Origin: Pseudomonadota bacterium
Lineage (GTDB): Bacteria > Pseudomonadota > Gammaproteobacteria > Acidiferrobacterales > Acidiferrobacteraceae
Reading direction: 5' to 3'
Length of the DNA: 34,377 nt
Assembly: GCA_021777335.1 (NCBI GenBank)
Contig: JAJYDT010000022.1
Location: forward strand, 1-34,377
A program made the translations under genes and the position numbers. Positions 7,082 through 15,773 of this stretch are shown here, piece after piece. The notes under the pieces were generated by a model. That model saw nothing but the letters and a program-made list of their open reading frames with translations, ran no database searches and had not been told where the DNA came from. How positions within the stretch are numbered: position 1 is the stretch's first letter; every line of letters starts with the position of its first letter.

Positions 7082-8839
7082 CTAGGAAAGATTGGTGTTC
7101 TCCGGGGAGGCTCGTTCGTTCAGTTCGTCGACCAATGCGTGCAGCGCCTCCATCCGCCCCGCTTGCAGCACATTTGCCGCAAACCCCGCGAGTTCGTCTA
7201 TGTCGCTGCTACGGACGATCTGCTTGATTTCGAGCAGTGCGGCGGGGTGCATGCTGAATTCTGTCAGACCAAGCCCGAGCAGCAATCGCGTATAACGCGC
7301 ATCGCCCGCCATCTCACCGCACATAGCGACAGGTATGCCAGCCCCCCGTCCGGCGTCAATGGTGGTTTTTATGAGCCGTATCACCGAGGGGTGCAACGGA
7401 TCATAGAGATAATTGACCGTGTCATCGATCCGGTCGATCGCGAGCGTGTACTGGATCAGGTCGTTCGTCCCGATTGAAAGGAAATCCAGATGCGGCGCAA
7501 ACAGATCCGCCGCGATCGCTGCCGCCGGCACCTCGATCATGCCACCGACAGGAAGTCGCTCAGCGAACCGCACCCCATTATCGGACAGTTCGGCCTTGAC
7601 CTCCTTGATGAGGTCCAGTACGCGGAACACCTCACCCACATTGGAGAGCATCGGGATCATGAGGCGCACGGGGCCATGCGCGGACGAGCGGACGATGGCG
7701 CGTAATTGGGGCCGGAACAGCGAGGTGTCATTGAGGCACAGGCGCACAGCGCGCAAACCAAGTGCGGGGTTGACCGCCTGGCTTGAACCTATACCATTTA
7801 CCTGCTTGTCGCCGCCGAGATCAAGCGTTCGTATCGTCACCGGTTTTCCGGACAAGGCGCGAATGACGCGCGAGTACGCTTCGTACTGCTCCTCTTCGCC
7901 GGGCGGTTCTTTTCGGTTCATGAACAGAAACTCGGTCCGGTACAGACCGATGCCGTCAGCACCCACCTGCAGCACCGCCTTGATGTCGTCCGGTAGCTCA
8001 ATATTCGCCATCAGACTGATCCGCTGGCCATCGGCGCTCACGGACTCGCTGGTTTTCAGGAGTTCGAGATGATGCCGGAAGCGGTCGATGTCGCTTTTTC
8101 GGCGGCGGAATTCGGCCAGGATTTCCCGTTCTGCCGCGACCAGAAGCACGCCCCGCTTGCCATCAACGATCAATTCCTCCTCGGTGCGCACATACTGTGT
8201 CGCGCCATGGACGCCGACGATTGCCGGGATATCGAGGCTTCGTGCAAGGATCGCAGTATGGGATATGGGGCCCCCCAGCGTGGTGACGAATGCACTGATA
8301 TTGCGGTGCTTGAGCAGGACGGCGTCGGCCGGGGTGAGATCAGTCGCGACAACGATGTAGCCGCTCAGGTCTGTTGACAGTCGCTCGTGTTCGTCGTCTC
8401 CCGGCGTCATCAGGTTCCTAAGGATCCGGTCGACGACCTGAATAACATCCGTTTTGCGGTTCCTGAGGTAGGGGTCTTCCATCTTTTCGAAGACATCGAC
8501 GAGCCGTTTGCTCTGGGTATCGAGCGCGAGCTCCGCGTTCCACTGCCGCTCCCGGATATTCTTGACGGGTTCCTCGGAGATCATCGTATCCTGCAGGATA
8601 AGCAGGTGCGTATCGATGAAGCTTGCGGTCTCGGCGGGTGCGGTGGAGGGAATGTGGTTTCGTATGCGCTGGAGCTGTGCCCGTGACCGTTCGACTGCCT
8701 GCAGGAACCGCTCCACCTCGTCCTCGATGAGATGTCGCGGCAGCACGTATTCCGGGACTTCAGGTCGGTCCCGCTGGAGCACGAAGGCTTTACCGATGCT
8801 GATTCCGCTGCTGACACCCTTTCCGTGGAGTGAAAGCAT
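7082..8839 (-). CDS. ptsI: Phosphoenolpyruvate-protein phosphotransferase (PTS enzyme I)
   Basis: Enzyme I takes phosphate from PEP onto its own His and passes it to HPr. The 585-residue length is standard. The N-terminal HPr-binding and phospho-His domains include GGPISHTAILAR with the active-site His194. The C-terminal PEP-binding barrel has LYRTEFLF, the signature GTNDLIQYTLAIDR and the conserved Cys in AMCGEMAGD. ATG 8839 overlaps the HPr stop codon as TGATG, indicating translational coupling; a GTG one codon upstream is also in frame. It has no GAF domain, so it is not EI-Ntr (PtsP). No sugar-specific EIIBC lies in the window, so the role is probably regulatory. Confidence 0.95.
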   Translation of the reverse strand: MLSLHGKGVSSGISIGKAFVLQRDRPEVPEYVLPRHLIEDEVERFLQAVERSRAQLQRIRNHIPSTAPAETASFIDTHLLILQDTMISEEPVKNIRERQWNAELALDTQSKRLVDVFEKMEDPYLRNRKTDVIQVVDRILRNLMTPGDDEHERLSTDLSGYIVVATDLTPADAVLLKHRNISAFVTTLGGPISHTAILARSLDIPAIVGVHGATQYVRTEEELIVDGKRGVLLVAAEREILAEFRRRKSDIDRFRHHLELLKTSESVSADGQRISLMANIELPDDIKAVLQVGADGIGLYRTEFLFMNRKEPPGEEEQYEAYSRVIRALSGKPVTIRTLDLGGDKQVNGIGSSQAVNPALGLRAVRLCLNDTSLFRPQLRAIVRSSAHGPVRLMIPMLSNVGEVFRVLDLIKEVKAELSDNGVRFAERLPVGGMIEVPAAAIAADLFAPHLDFLSIGTNDLIQYTLAIDRIDDTVNYLYDPLHPSVIRLIKTTIDAGRGAGIPVAMCGEMAGDARYTRLLLGLGLTEFSMHPAALLEIKQIVRSSDIDELAGFAANVLQAGRMEALHALVDELNERASPENTNLS

Positions 8840-9108
8840 CACTCGTCCTCGCCAAAGCGATTGGCAATCAACTGGGAAAGTTCTCTGATCGCGCCGTCCT
8901 CGTCGGGCCCATCAGCGCACAAGGTCAGCTCAATGCCGGTCCCGGCCGCAAGCATCATGATGCCCATGATGCTTTTCCCATTCACCTGCCGCCCGCTGCG
9001 CGCGAGTGTCACGCTCGCTGTGAACCCGCTTGCAAGGTGCACGAATTTGGCGGACGCACGCGCGTGCATGCCAAGTTTGTTGATGATCGTGACCGGAACG
9101 CACTTCAT
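8839..9108 (-). CDS. ptsH: HPr family phosphocarrier protein
   Basis: This 89-residue phosphocarrier moves phosphate from enzyme I to EIIA proteins. The catalytic site is intact: NKLGMHARA with His15. The regulatory site GKSIMGIM has Ser46, the residue that HPr kinase modifies. Both sites being intact fits the hprK gene three genes upstream. ATG 9108 overlaps the stop codon of the EIIA gene (TAATG). The frame is open to 9135, but that would lengthen the protein beyond the family. It is of the small HPr/NPr type found with rpoN. Confidence 0.94.
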   Translation of the reverse strand: MKCVPVTIINKLGMHARASAKFVHLASGFTASVTLARSGRQVNGKSIMGIMMLAAGTGIELTLCADGPDEDGAIRELSQLIANRFGEDE

Positions 9109-9518
9109 TAGCGCCGAATCTCGGCATAACAGCAATCCGTAGCACAGAGGATCCCTTCCACACCTCCCTTGAGGGCCTTATCAATCAGGTCACTCATCTT
9201 GAGGGAGCGGTAATTGAGTACCCTGATCACCATGGGCAGGTTAACACCTGCGACCAGTTCCACACGGCCGCGGCTGAGGATCCGGCAGGCGACATTGATA
9301 TGGGTCGCGCCATAGATGTCGGCCAGGATCAGAACCCCGTCGCCTGAATCCATTTTTGCGACCTCGCGTTCCATTGCCTCCGCAAGCTGTTCCGGGGGCT
9401 GATCATAGTTGACGGGGAAGGCAGCGAGGTTTGGCGGACAGGAGCCGAGTACATGCTCGACCGCGCGCACGAGACCGATACCGACGTCCTTCTGGGCCAG
9501 GATGAGTATCCCGATCAT
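9108..9518 (-). CDS. Mannose-type PTS EIIA protein lacking the phosphorylated His
   Basis: The gene encodes a 136-residue EIIA-Man (PF03610-type) domain. Conserved parts are the N-terminal strand MIGILIL, the DIYGAT loop and AGVNLPMV. In the family the first strand is followed by T/A-H-G, and that His accepts phosphate from HPr. Here the codons read GCC CAG AAG, giving A-Q9-K, so the acceptor is Gln. In addition the usual GATPSN loop reads GATHIN, which puts a His at residue 73. The chain has no IIB domain. ATG 9518 overlaps the rapZ stop codon (ATGA). It may act as a non-phosphorylated partner or sensor; catalysis in the usual way looks impossible. Confidence 0.88.
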   Translation of the reverse strand: MIGILILAQKDVGIGLVRAVEHVLGSCPPNLAAFPVNYDQPPEQLAEAMEREVAKMDSGDGVLILADIYGATHINVACRILSRGRVELVAGVNLPMVIRVLNYRSLKMSDLIDKALKGGVEGILCATDCCYAEIRR

Positions 9519-10438
9519 GAAAGTTCCCGGTGCCGGATCTGTGTTTTGAACCCAAGACCAGAAAAGTGGGCCGCGAGTCTGTCGGCGAGATACACCGAGC
9601 GATGCTGGCCTCCTGTGCAGCCGATGGCGATGGTCATATAGGTGCGCTGTTCGCGCTCGAATCCCGGTAGCCATTCAGTGAGGAACGCGCACAGCTGTTC
9701 GAACATCATGCGGACCTGTTCGTGTTGCTCCAGGAAGGCCTTGACGGGGGGCTCAAGCCCGGTGAACCTGCGCAACTCCTGTTGCCAATATGGGTTCGGC
9801 AGGCAGCGTACATCAAATACGTAGTCCGCGTCCAAAGGTGTCCCGTGTTTGAAGCCGAATGACTGGAAGAGCAGGGTCATTCCCGACGTCTCTGATCCTT
9901 GAGCGAAATCCCGGATGATCTGCCGCAGCGCATGCGGTGTCGTGTGCGTCGTGTCGATCCGCCGATCGGCGTGGAATGACAGTGGTTCAAGCAGCTGTTT
10001 CTCACGACGTATACCCTCGAGCAGGGGTGTGTCCTTGTCGGTCAGCGGATGCTTGCGGCGTGTTTCCTTGAATCGTTTGACGAGCACTGATTCCTCTGCT
10101 TCCAGGAACACGATTTTGTAGCGTACGTCGAGCAGTTTCAGTGCTTCCAGACTTGCGGGAGTGTTGGCCAGAAAGAAGCGGTTGCGCGCGTCTATGCCGA
10201 CGGCGGCATTGTGCACGCCCCCCCCTTCCATGCTGAGCAGCTCATTGGCGAAGTGCGGCAGCAGGCCCGAGGGGAGGTTGTCAATACAGTAGAACCCAAG
10301 ATCCTCAAGCGCCTGCAAGGCAATACTTTTCCCGGAGCCGGACAGGCCGCTGACGACAAACAGGTTCATCAGTTTTCGTGGGAGATCCCGGCCTTCAGGC
10401 CGGGGAGGGGCGGCGTATGACGCATTGACCTCGCCCAT
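9515..10438 (-). CDS. rapZ: RNase adapter protein RapZ
   Basis: RapZ is a nucleotide-binding protein that in E. coli delivers the small RNA GlmZ to RNase E and so controls glucosamine-6-phosphate synthase. The Walker A motif GLSGSGKS lies at the start of the core, with GFYCIDNLP after it and the C-terminal GCTGGQHRSV signature. From the internal ATG at 10369 the protein would have 284 residues, the exact E. coli length. However, ATG 10438 has a much better ribosome binding site (GAGAGGGGGA, 6 bases before), so I chose it; it adds 23 residues. It is followed with a 4-base overlap by the EIIA gene. Confidence 0.93.
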   Translation of the reverse strand: MGEVNASYAAPPRPEGRDLPRKLMNLFVVSGLSGSGKSIALQALEDLGFYCIDNLPSGLLPHFANELLSMEGGGVHNAAVGIDARNRFFLANTPASLEALKLLDVRYKIVFLEAEESVLVKRFKETRRKHPLTDKDTPLLEGIRREKQLLEPLSFHADRRIDTTHTTPHALRQIIRDFAQGSETSGMTLLFQSFGFKHGTPLDADYVFDVRCLPNPYWQQELRRFTGLEPPVKAFLEQHEQVRMMFEQLCAFLTEWLPGFEREQRTYMTIAIGCTGGQHRSVYLADRLAAHFSGLGFKTQIRHRELS

Positions 10439-10621
10439 TTCGGTCCCCCTCTCGAGTGTTTAGATGCTATCACTGTGTGTCTTGCCTCGCCCATAGCTGA
10501 CAATTCATGCAAGCGGGCAAGATGAGTTTTCCTGACCGCACCGGTGCGCCCGGATAGTCCGCTGGATCATCAACGCCGCGGGTTCCTAAGTGGCGAATCC
10601 GGAAACACTCGCCCGGTGCCC

Positions 10622-11572
10622 TTACCGTTTGGGAGCCGTCATCAGATCCTGCTGTCTTTTCATGAATTCCTCAAGCGGGTTGATGCCGCGCGTCCGGAGA
10701 ATATGGCTCCGCGTTGCGGTTTCTACGAGCACGGCAAGGTTGCGGCCCGGGCCTACAAACAGGACTACTTCGGGAATCTCAACCCCAAGGATCGTGCGCG
10801 TCAACTGCTCGGCCTGGAGCCGGTCGATCACGGTGGTGTTATAAGAGGCCAGTTCCTCCAGCCGGACGATGAGGTGGAGAATCTTGGCGCGCCTCACTGC
10901 CGTATCCCCGAACATGGCGCGAACGTTCAGGATCCCGAGACCCCGCACTTCCAGGAAATCGTTCAGGAGGTCTGGGCATCGCCCCTCAAGATCGTCGGTT
11001 CCCAGCCGGGAAAACTCAATGGCATCGTCGCCGATCAGGCGATGGTTGCGACTGAGCAGCTCGAGCGCAAGCTCACTCTTGCCGATGCCGCTTTCGCCGG
11101 TGATAAATACCCCTATGCTCATTACCTCCATGTACACACCGTGCAACGTCACCCGCTCGGCAAGGGCACGGGCGAGATAGTACTGGAGATCATGTATGAC
11201 GCGCGGGCTCGGCAGGGGCGATGAAAGCAGGGGCATCCCGTGTGACTCAGACGCGGCGATGAAGTCCTGCGGGATCGTGCCGCAGTCCGCAAGGATCACG
11301 AGCGCCGAAGTGTCGCAGGAAAAAAGTTCGTCCACCGCCCTCTGGTGCCGCGCGGGCGTCATCCGCGCGATATACTCAACCTCTCCTGTCCCCAGCACCT
11401 GCACCCTGTTCGGGTGTACGTAATTGAGGTGTCCCACGAGCGCCATTCCGGGAAAGCGGGCGGTCGCGGGCTCAAGCAGCTTGACGCCACCCTGGCGACC
11501 ACTTATCCACACGAGCCCGAGCGCGCCTTGCTGCGCCTCAAATACGTCCTGGGCAGTGAGAACGATGTTCAT
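10622..11572 (-). CDS. hprK: HPr kinase/phosphorylase
   Basis: This bifunctional enzyme adds phosphate to, and removes it from, HPr Ser46. It has 316 residues. The N-terminal regulatory domain is followed by the Walker A motif GESGIGKS at 159-166, a conserved His in LHGVYMEV just before it, and the family signature LEVRGLGILNV around 207-217. In many Proteobacteria it stands in an rpoN-hpf-ptsN-hprK-rapZ cluster. Here ptsN is missing: only 90 bp separate hprK from hpf. The HPr encoded downstream keeps Ser46, so kinase and target are both present. Confidence 0.94.
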   Translation of the reverse strand: MNIVLTAQDVFEAQQGALGLVWISGRQGGVKLLEPATARFPGMALVGHLNYVHPNRVQVLGTGEVEYIARMTPARHQRAVDELFSCDTSALVILADCGTIPQDFIAASESHGMPLLSSPLPSPRVIHDLQYYLARALAERVTLHGVYMEVMSIGVFITGESGIGKSELALELLSRNHRLIGDDAIEFSRLGTDDLEGRCPDLLNDFLEVRGLGILNVRAMFGDTAVRRAKILHLIVRLEELASYNTTVIDRLQAEQLTRTILGVEIPEVVLFVGPGRNLAVLVETATRSHILRTRGINPLEEFMKRQQDLMTAPKR

Positions 11573-11662
11573 GGATACGGGCTCGCCGAGCGGGCGTACT
11601 TATCATAACAGGTAGGGTCGGGGGTTCAAGAAACCATCAAATGGCTCCAGCGACCCGGCGTG

Positions 11663-11968
11663 CTACTGGGCCTCGCTGCGGTGGTGCTCCCGGATTTTTT
11701 CCTTGTGTCGCAGAACCTGCCGATCCAACTTATCGGCCAGCGAGTCGATTGCGGCATACAGATCCGGCGCCTCGGCGTCTGCGTGGAGCATGGCGCCCTT
11801 TGCATGGATGGTTCCTTCGGCGACATGCCGTGTTTTTTCGACATGGAGCACGACCGTCGTTGTGGTCATATGGTCGAAGTGTTTTTCCAGGCGTCCCACC
11901 TTCTGGAGTGTGTAGTGACGAAGCGGTTCCGTGATATCCATCTGGTGACCTGTAACTGTGATCTGCAT
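11663..11968 (-). CDS. hpf: Ribosome hibernation promoting factor (short HPF type)
   Basis: This 101-residue protein binds the 30S decoding region in starved cells and helps form inactive 70S dimers. It opens MQITVTGHQMDITEPLRHYT, and the core includes the basic helix HKEKIREHH near the end and the acidic APDLYAAIDSLADKLDRQV helix, all typical of short HPF/YfiA. It lies 15 bp after rpoN and in its usual position. It lacks the C-terminal dimerisation domain of long HPF. Confidence 0.93.
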   Translation of the reverse strand: MQITVTGHQMDITEPLRHYTLQKVGRLEKHFDHMTTTTVVLHVEKTRHVAEGTIHAKGAMLHADAEAPDLYAAIDSLADKLDRQVLRHKEKIREHHRSEAQ

Positions 11969-11983
11969 GTCTGTCTCCTGTGC

Positions 11984-13414
11984 TCAGATGAGAGACTTTC
12001 GTTGATGCGATGGGGGAATATTCAGGGACTCGCGGTACTTGGCTATGGTCCGCCGCGCGATATTGATCCCCTGCTGTTCCAGGATTTCGACGATCTGGCT
12101 GTCGCTTACGGGTTTTGACGTGGTTTCCTGTTCAATGAATCGTTTGATCAGGGATCTTATGGCGGTTGCCGAACAGGCGCCGCCGTCAGTCGTGCTGACG
12201 TGACTCGAAAAGAAATATTTGAGCTCAAAGATCCCGCGCGGCGTCCACATGTACTTGCTTGTCGTGACCCGCGAAATCGTGGACTCGTGCATCTCTACGG
12301 ACTCAGCCACGTCGTGAAGCACCAGTGGCTTCATTGCCTCGGGTCCATGATCGAAAAATGCCCGTTGCCGGTCGACGATGGTTCTCGCGACCTTGAGGAG
12401 CGTTTCATTCCGGCTTTGCAGACTTTTCAGGAACCAGCGCGCGTTCTGCAGGTGATCCTGCAGGAACCGGTTCTGCGGGCTCGGATTACCGCGCTGGACC
12501 AGCGCCTTGTACTGGGCATTGATGCGGATGCGCGGGATAATGGCCGTGTTCAGTTCAGCGCGCCAGACCCCGCGGTGTTTTTTTACGATGATCTCGGGAA
12601 CGATATAGTCCGCATGAGTCACGGACATGATGCTCCCCGGTTTCGGGTTGAGCGTCTGGATCAACGCGATTCCCTGCTGCAGGTCCTCCGGTTTGAGCTT
12701 GAGCTTCCGCCGGAGCTGGGCGAGGTCACGCCGGCCGAGCAGTTCTAGGTATGCGTCGTTCGCCAGCGCAAGCGCTGTCTCCAGGCCCGGGGTCGACGTC
12801 GGCAAAACACGCAGTTGCAGGCGCAGACATTCGGCGAGCGAGCGCGCGCCCACGCCCAGGGGATCGAAGTTCTGGATCTGGTGCAAAACGGCCTCGACCT
12901 CGGCCTCGTCGAGATCCGGGCCCAGTTGGGGCACAAGGAGGTCGCGGATCTCGGCTAGGGGGCAGGTCAGATATCCATCGTCGTCGATTGAATCAATGAG
13001 GGCTGATGCAATGAGCTGGTCGCCTGGCGACATCGAAGACATCTGGAGTTGCCAGAGCAGGTGGCTGTTCAGACTGACGGGCAGGCTGTTCCTGCCGTCA
13101 ATATCAGGGGCTTCCTCGTCCCCGCCGGTTCCGGAAAACTCCTCCCATTCGACCGCGTCGGCAGATTCCGGCACCCCGTCTTCTTCGGACGCGTCCTGAT
13201 CGCCCGCTTCCGGGGTCGCCAGCTCTTCGGGACCCGGGGTGTCCTCCTCGGTGGTATCTGTCTCCTCGGCCTCAAGCAGGGGATTGGATTCGAGCGCCTG
13301 CTGAATCTCCTGTCTCAGCTCCAGACTCGACAACTGAAGCAGCCGTATGGCCTGCTGCAATTGTGGTGTGATGGTGAGATGCTGACCCAGCCGGATATCG
13401 AGAGACTGTTTCAT
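11984..13414 (-). CDS. rpoN: RNA polymerase sigma-54 factor
   Basis: Sigma-54 directs RNA polymerase to -24/-12 promoters and needs enhancer-binding ATPases. The protein has 476 residues from ATG 13414 (MKQSLDIRLGQ). The N-terminal Gln/Leu-rich region I (QLQQAIRLLQLSSLELRQEI) contacts activators, and the acidic region II follows (about 55-115). The core-binding and DNA-binding parts come next, and the RpoN box ARRTIAKYRE is at 453-462. The open frame extends to 13516, but region I fixes the start. It lies between lptB and hpf, as in many gammaproteobacteria. Confidence 0.96.
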   Translation of the reverse strand: MKQSLDIRLGQHLTITPQLQQAIRLLQLSSLELRQEIQQALESNPLLEAEETDTTEEDTPGPEELATPEAGDQDASEEDGVPESADAVEWEEFSGTGGDEEAPDIDGRNSLPVSLNSHLLWQLQMSSMSPGDQLIASALIDSIDDDGYLTCPLAEIRDLLVPQLGPDLDEAEVEAVLHQIQNFDPLGVGARSLAECLRLQLRVLPTSTPGLETALALANDAYLELLGRRDLAQLRRKLKLKPEDLQQGIALIQTLNPKPGSIMSVTHADYIVPEIIVKKHRGVWRAELNTAIIPRIRINAQYKALVQRGNPSPQNRFLQDHLQNARWFLKSLQSRNETLLKVARTIVDRQRAFFDHGPEAMKPLVLHDVAESVEMHESTISRVTTSKYMWTPRGIFELKYFFSSHVSTTDGGACSATAIRSLIKRFIEQETTSKPVSDSQIVEILEQQGINIARRTIAKYRESLNIPPSHQRKSLI

Positions 13415-13521
13415 GACGGGGCAGACGTATCTGGCTCCTTTCCCATAGTCCCAGTCTAGTCCATCTTGGCGTGTCTGACGAATTTTTAACGAAGCGGGGT
13501 ATACGGCATACAACAAGGAAC

Positions 13522-14247
13522 CTAGAGGCGGAAATCCTCCCCCAAATACACCTTACGTACGTCGTCATTATACAGAATCTGCTCCGGTGTGCCATGAGTC
13601 AGGACTTTCCCGTCACTCAGGATGTAGGCCCGGTCGCAGATCTTGAGTGTCTCACGTACATTATGGTCGGTAATCAGGATGCCGATACCAAGACTCTTCA
13701 GGTGCAGGATGTGCTGCTGGATGTCGACGACGGACAGAGGGTCGACGCCGGCAAAGGGTTCGTCCAGAAGCATGAACCGGGGTCGCGTGGCGAGCGCCCG
13801 TGCGATCTCGACACGTCGTCGTTCGCCGCCTGACAGGCTGATGCCAAGCGTGCTTCGCCGTTCGACAATATGTAACTCCTGCAGCAGTTCCTCGAGGCGG
13901 GCCCTCCGCTCCTGTTCGCTCAGGCCATGAATTGTCTCCAGAATTGCCTGAATGTTGTCTTCGACCGAAAGTTTCCTGAATACCGAGGCTTCCTGAGGAA
14001 GGTAGCCAAGGCCATTGCGGGCCCGGCTGTGCATGGGCAGACTGCCGATGTTCGCGTCGTCCAGAAGGATCGTGCCGCTGTCCAGCGGCACGAGTCCGAC
14101 GATCATGTAAAAGCACGTTGTTTTCCCGGCACCGTTCGGTCCCAGCAGCCCGACCACTTCGCCATCGTCAACGCGTAGATCGACATTGTTTACCACAACG
14201 CGCTTTTTGTAATGTTTTCGCAGGCCGCGGGCTTCGAGTGTGCTCAT
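13522..14247 (-). CDS. lptB: LPS export ABC transporter ATP-binding protein LptB
   Basis: LptB is the cytoplasmic ATPase that powers extraction of lipopolysaccharide by LptFG. It has 241 residues: Walker A GPNGAGKT near 38-45, the Q-loop in [18 protein letters not shown], signature [15 protein letters not shown] and Walker [14 protein letters not shown]. The E/P pattern in Walker B is typical of LptB. The start ATG overlaps the lptA stop codon by 4 bases. LptF and LptG are not in this window, as expected, since they are usually encoded elsewhere. Confidence 0.96.
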   Translation of the reverse strand: MSTLEARGLRKHYKKRVVVNNVDLRVDDGEVVGLLGPNGAGKTTCFYMIVGLVPLDSGTILLDDANIGSLPMHSRARNGLGYLPQEASVFRKLSVEDNIQAILETIHGLSEQERRARLEELLQELHIVERRSTLGISLSGGERRRVEIARALATRPRFMLLDEPFAGVDPLSVVDIQQHILHLKSLGIGILITDHNVRETLKICDRAYILSDGKVLTHGTPEQILYNDDVRKVYLGEDFRL

Positions 14248-14831
14248 GGGGAAGGTCGGGGCTTGGATGTGGATCGCACCTGTTTTGGTACGATGACGGC
14301 ATGGACGCGTCCTGTGGCGGTGTTACCGGTCACGTCGAGCTGCTGGCTGAGGATATTGTAGCGCATGGCTGCGCCGGTAAACGAGTTGTGGCCCTGGCGC
14401 ACCACGACCTGTTTTTGCAGCACGAGCAGATGGCGGGGCGCCGCATACATCAGGTGAAGCGCGGATCCCGTGATTTCCGGGACCTGACGGTGCGGTCGTT
14501 CCCGGAAGCGCACGGGCTTACCATAGGCATCGATCTGCTGGATGACGTTTCCATGCACGGAAGCGACAACCTTGTCGGCTTCGATGTGCAGGCTGCCCTG
14601 GGTCAGGGTGACATGCCCATAATACGTGGCTATTCCGGTGCGCTGATTGAGACTGATGCGGTCGGCATTGATATTGATCGGCTGCGCGCGGTCGCCGGAC
14701 AGTGCGAACGCATTCCCCGCGAGGAGCATCGTGGCCACCGTGGCAACCGCGAACCAGAGACATCCGTGGTTGCGCGGGTGTCGCCGGTTAGCGCAGGATA
14801 ATATTGATCCGCTGCGTTGCAATGTTGGCAC
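14244..14831 (-). CDS. lptA: LPS transport periplasmic protein LptA
   Basis: LptA forms the periplasmic bridge that carries LPS from LptC to LptD. The 195-residue precursor has a basic N-terminus, a hydrophobic segment (about 25-44) ending AFALS as a likely signal cleavage site, and then the OstA-like domain starting [21 protein letters not shown]. The N-terminal 23 residues before the hydrophobic core are unusually long, and the start overlaps the end of lptC by 44 bp. The next in-frame Met would remove most of the signal peptide, so I keep 14831. Confidence 0.88.
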   Translation of the reverse strand: MPTLQRSGSILSCANRRHPRNHGCLWFAVATVATMLLAGNAFALSGDRAQPININADRISLNQRTGIATYYGHVTLTQGSLHIEADKVVASVHGNVIQQIDAYGKPVRFRERPHRQVPEITGSALHLMYAAPRHLLVLQKQVVVRQGHNSFTGAAMRYNILSQQLDVTGNTATGRVHAVIVPKQVRSTSKPRPSP

Positions 14832-15222
14832 TCACCGAATTTGGACTTTTGCTCCGTGTGACCCGCACGTTTCCGAGCATCAGCAGCCGTTTTCCGTTAC
14901 GGGACATCCAGCCGGTCTGCGCGCGACTCCTCGTGACCCCGCTGGCATTGAACTGCGTGAGGCGCGGACGGATCAGTTTCGTGCTCCGCGCATGTGGATA
15001 ATGGACCATGCGCGCAGCGCGCAGCACATATTTGGGTCGCCCCTCTGCATTCATCTCGGTGACCTTGAAGTGCTCGATGTAATAGTCAGGAACGTTTCGG
15101 TAAAGACCGGTGAGGTGGATAGCGGGTGTCATGAGCGCGGCCGGAAGCCACCAGAACAATGCCGCCAGAAGCAGCAGGCTCATGAATATCGCAAGTTTAC
15201 TGAGATCCCACATGCCGGTCAT
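14788..15222 (-). CDS. lptC: LPS export protein LptC, short form
   Basis: LptC is the bitopic inner-membrane protein that passes LPS from LptBFG to LptA. It has one N-terminal membrane segment (about 10-30, SKLAIFMSLLLLAALFWWLP) and then the LptC fold: DYYIEHFKVTEMNAEGRPKYVL, MVHYPHARSTKLIRPRL, GWMSRNGKRLLMLGNVRV. It ends after 144 residues, while E. coli LptC has 191, so the last part of the jellyroll that contacts LptA is missing. Neither other frame just past the stop restores it. The start overlaps the kdsC stop (ATGA). Confidence 0.87.
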   Translation of the reverse strand: MTGMWDLSKLAIFMSLLLLAALFWWLPAALMTPAIHLTGLYRNVPDYYIEHFKVTEMNAEGRPKYVLRAARMVHYPHARSTKLIRPRLTQFNASGVTRSRAQTGWMSRNGKRLLMLGNVRVTRSKSPNSVSANIATQRINIILR

Positions 15223-15773
15223 GACAGAAATCGAGCGAATTCCCGTTCGTAGTTTCCCTGAGCCTCCATGATCAGCTCACACACGTCCCTCGCTGCGCCG
15301 CAGCCGCCCGCGCTGGGCGTCACCCAGTGCGCACGCTCCTTGACCAAATAGTGTGCGTCCTGCACCGCCACCGCCAGTCCGACACGCGCCATGATGGGCA
15401 GATCGACAATGTCGTCTCCGACAAAGGCGACCGCCTGCTGTGTAAGCCCGCATTCCCGCACAAGTGTGTCGTATACGGGCAGTTTGTCGCGGCAGCCCTG
15501 GAACAGGTGTTTCACCCCGAGTTCAGCGGCACGTAGCTCGACCACCCGGGAAGTTCGCCCGGTGATGATGCCGATCTCGACTCCCGTCATTTGCAGCATG
15601 CGCAGGCCGTGACCGTCACGGGCATAAAACGCCTTGGTTTCCCGGCCGGTATCATCTAAAAACAGACGACCGTCAGTCAGGACCCCGTCAACATCGAACA
15701 GTACGAGCCTGATAAGGGACGCCGAATGCGTCACGTTCTCATGGACCAGGTATGGAAAACGGATAGGATCCAT
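15219..15773 (-). CDS. kdsC: 3-deoxy-D-manno-octulosonate 8-phosphate phosphatase KdsC
   Basis: This HAD-superfamily phosphatase removes phosphate from Kdo-8-phosphate to give Kdo for the LPS core. It has 184 residues: motif I LFDVDGVLTDG with the nucleophile Asp, motif II GIITGR, and motif IV GDDIVDLP. There is no cap domain, as in the tetrameric KdsC group. The start overlaps the kdsD stop codon (TAATG), and the stop overlaps lptC, so the genes are translationally coupled. Confidence 0.94.
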   Translation of the reverse strand: MDPIRFPYLVHENVTHSASLIRLVLFDVDGVLTDGRLFLDDTGRETKAFYARDGHGLRMLQMTGVEIGIITGRTSRVVELRAAELGVKHLFQGCRDKLPVYDTLVRECGLTQQAVAFVGDDIVDLPIMARVGLAVAVQDAHYLVKERAHWVTPSAGGCGAARDVCELIMEAQGNYEREFARFLS

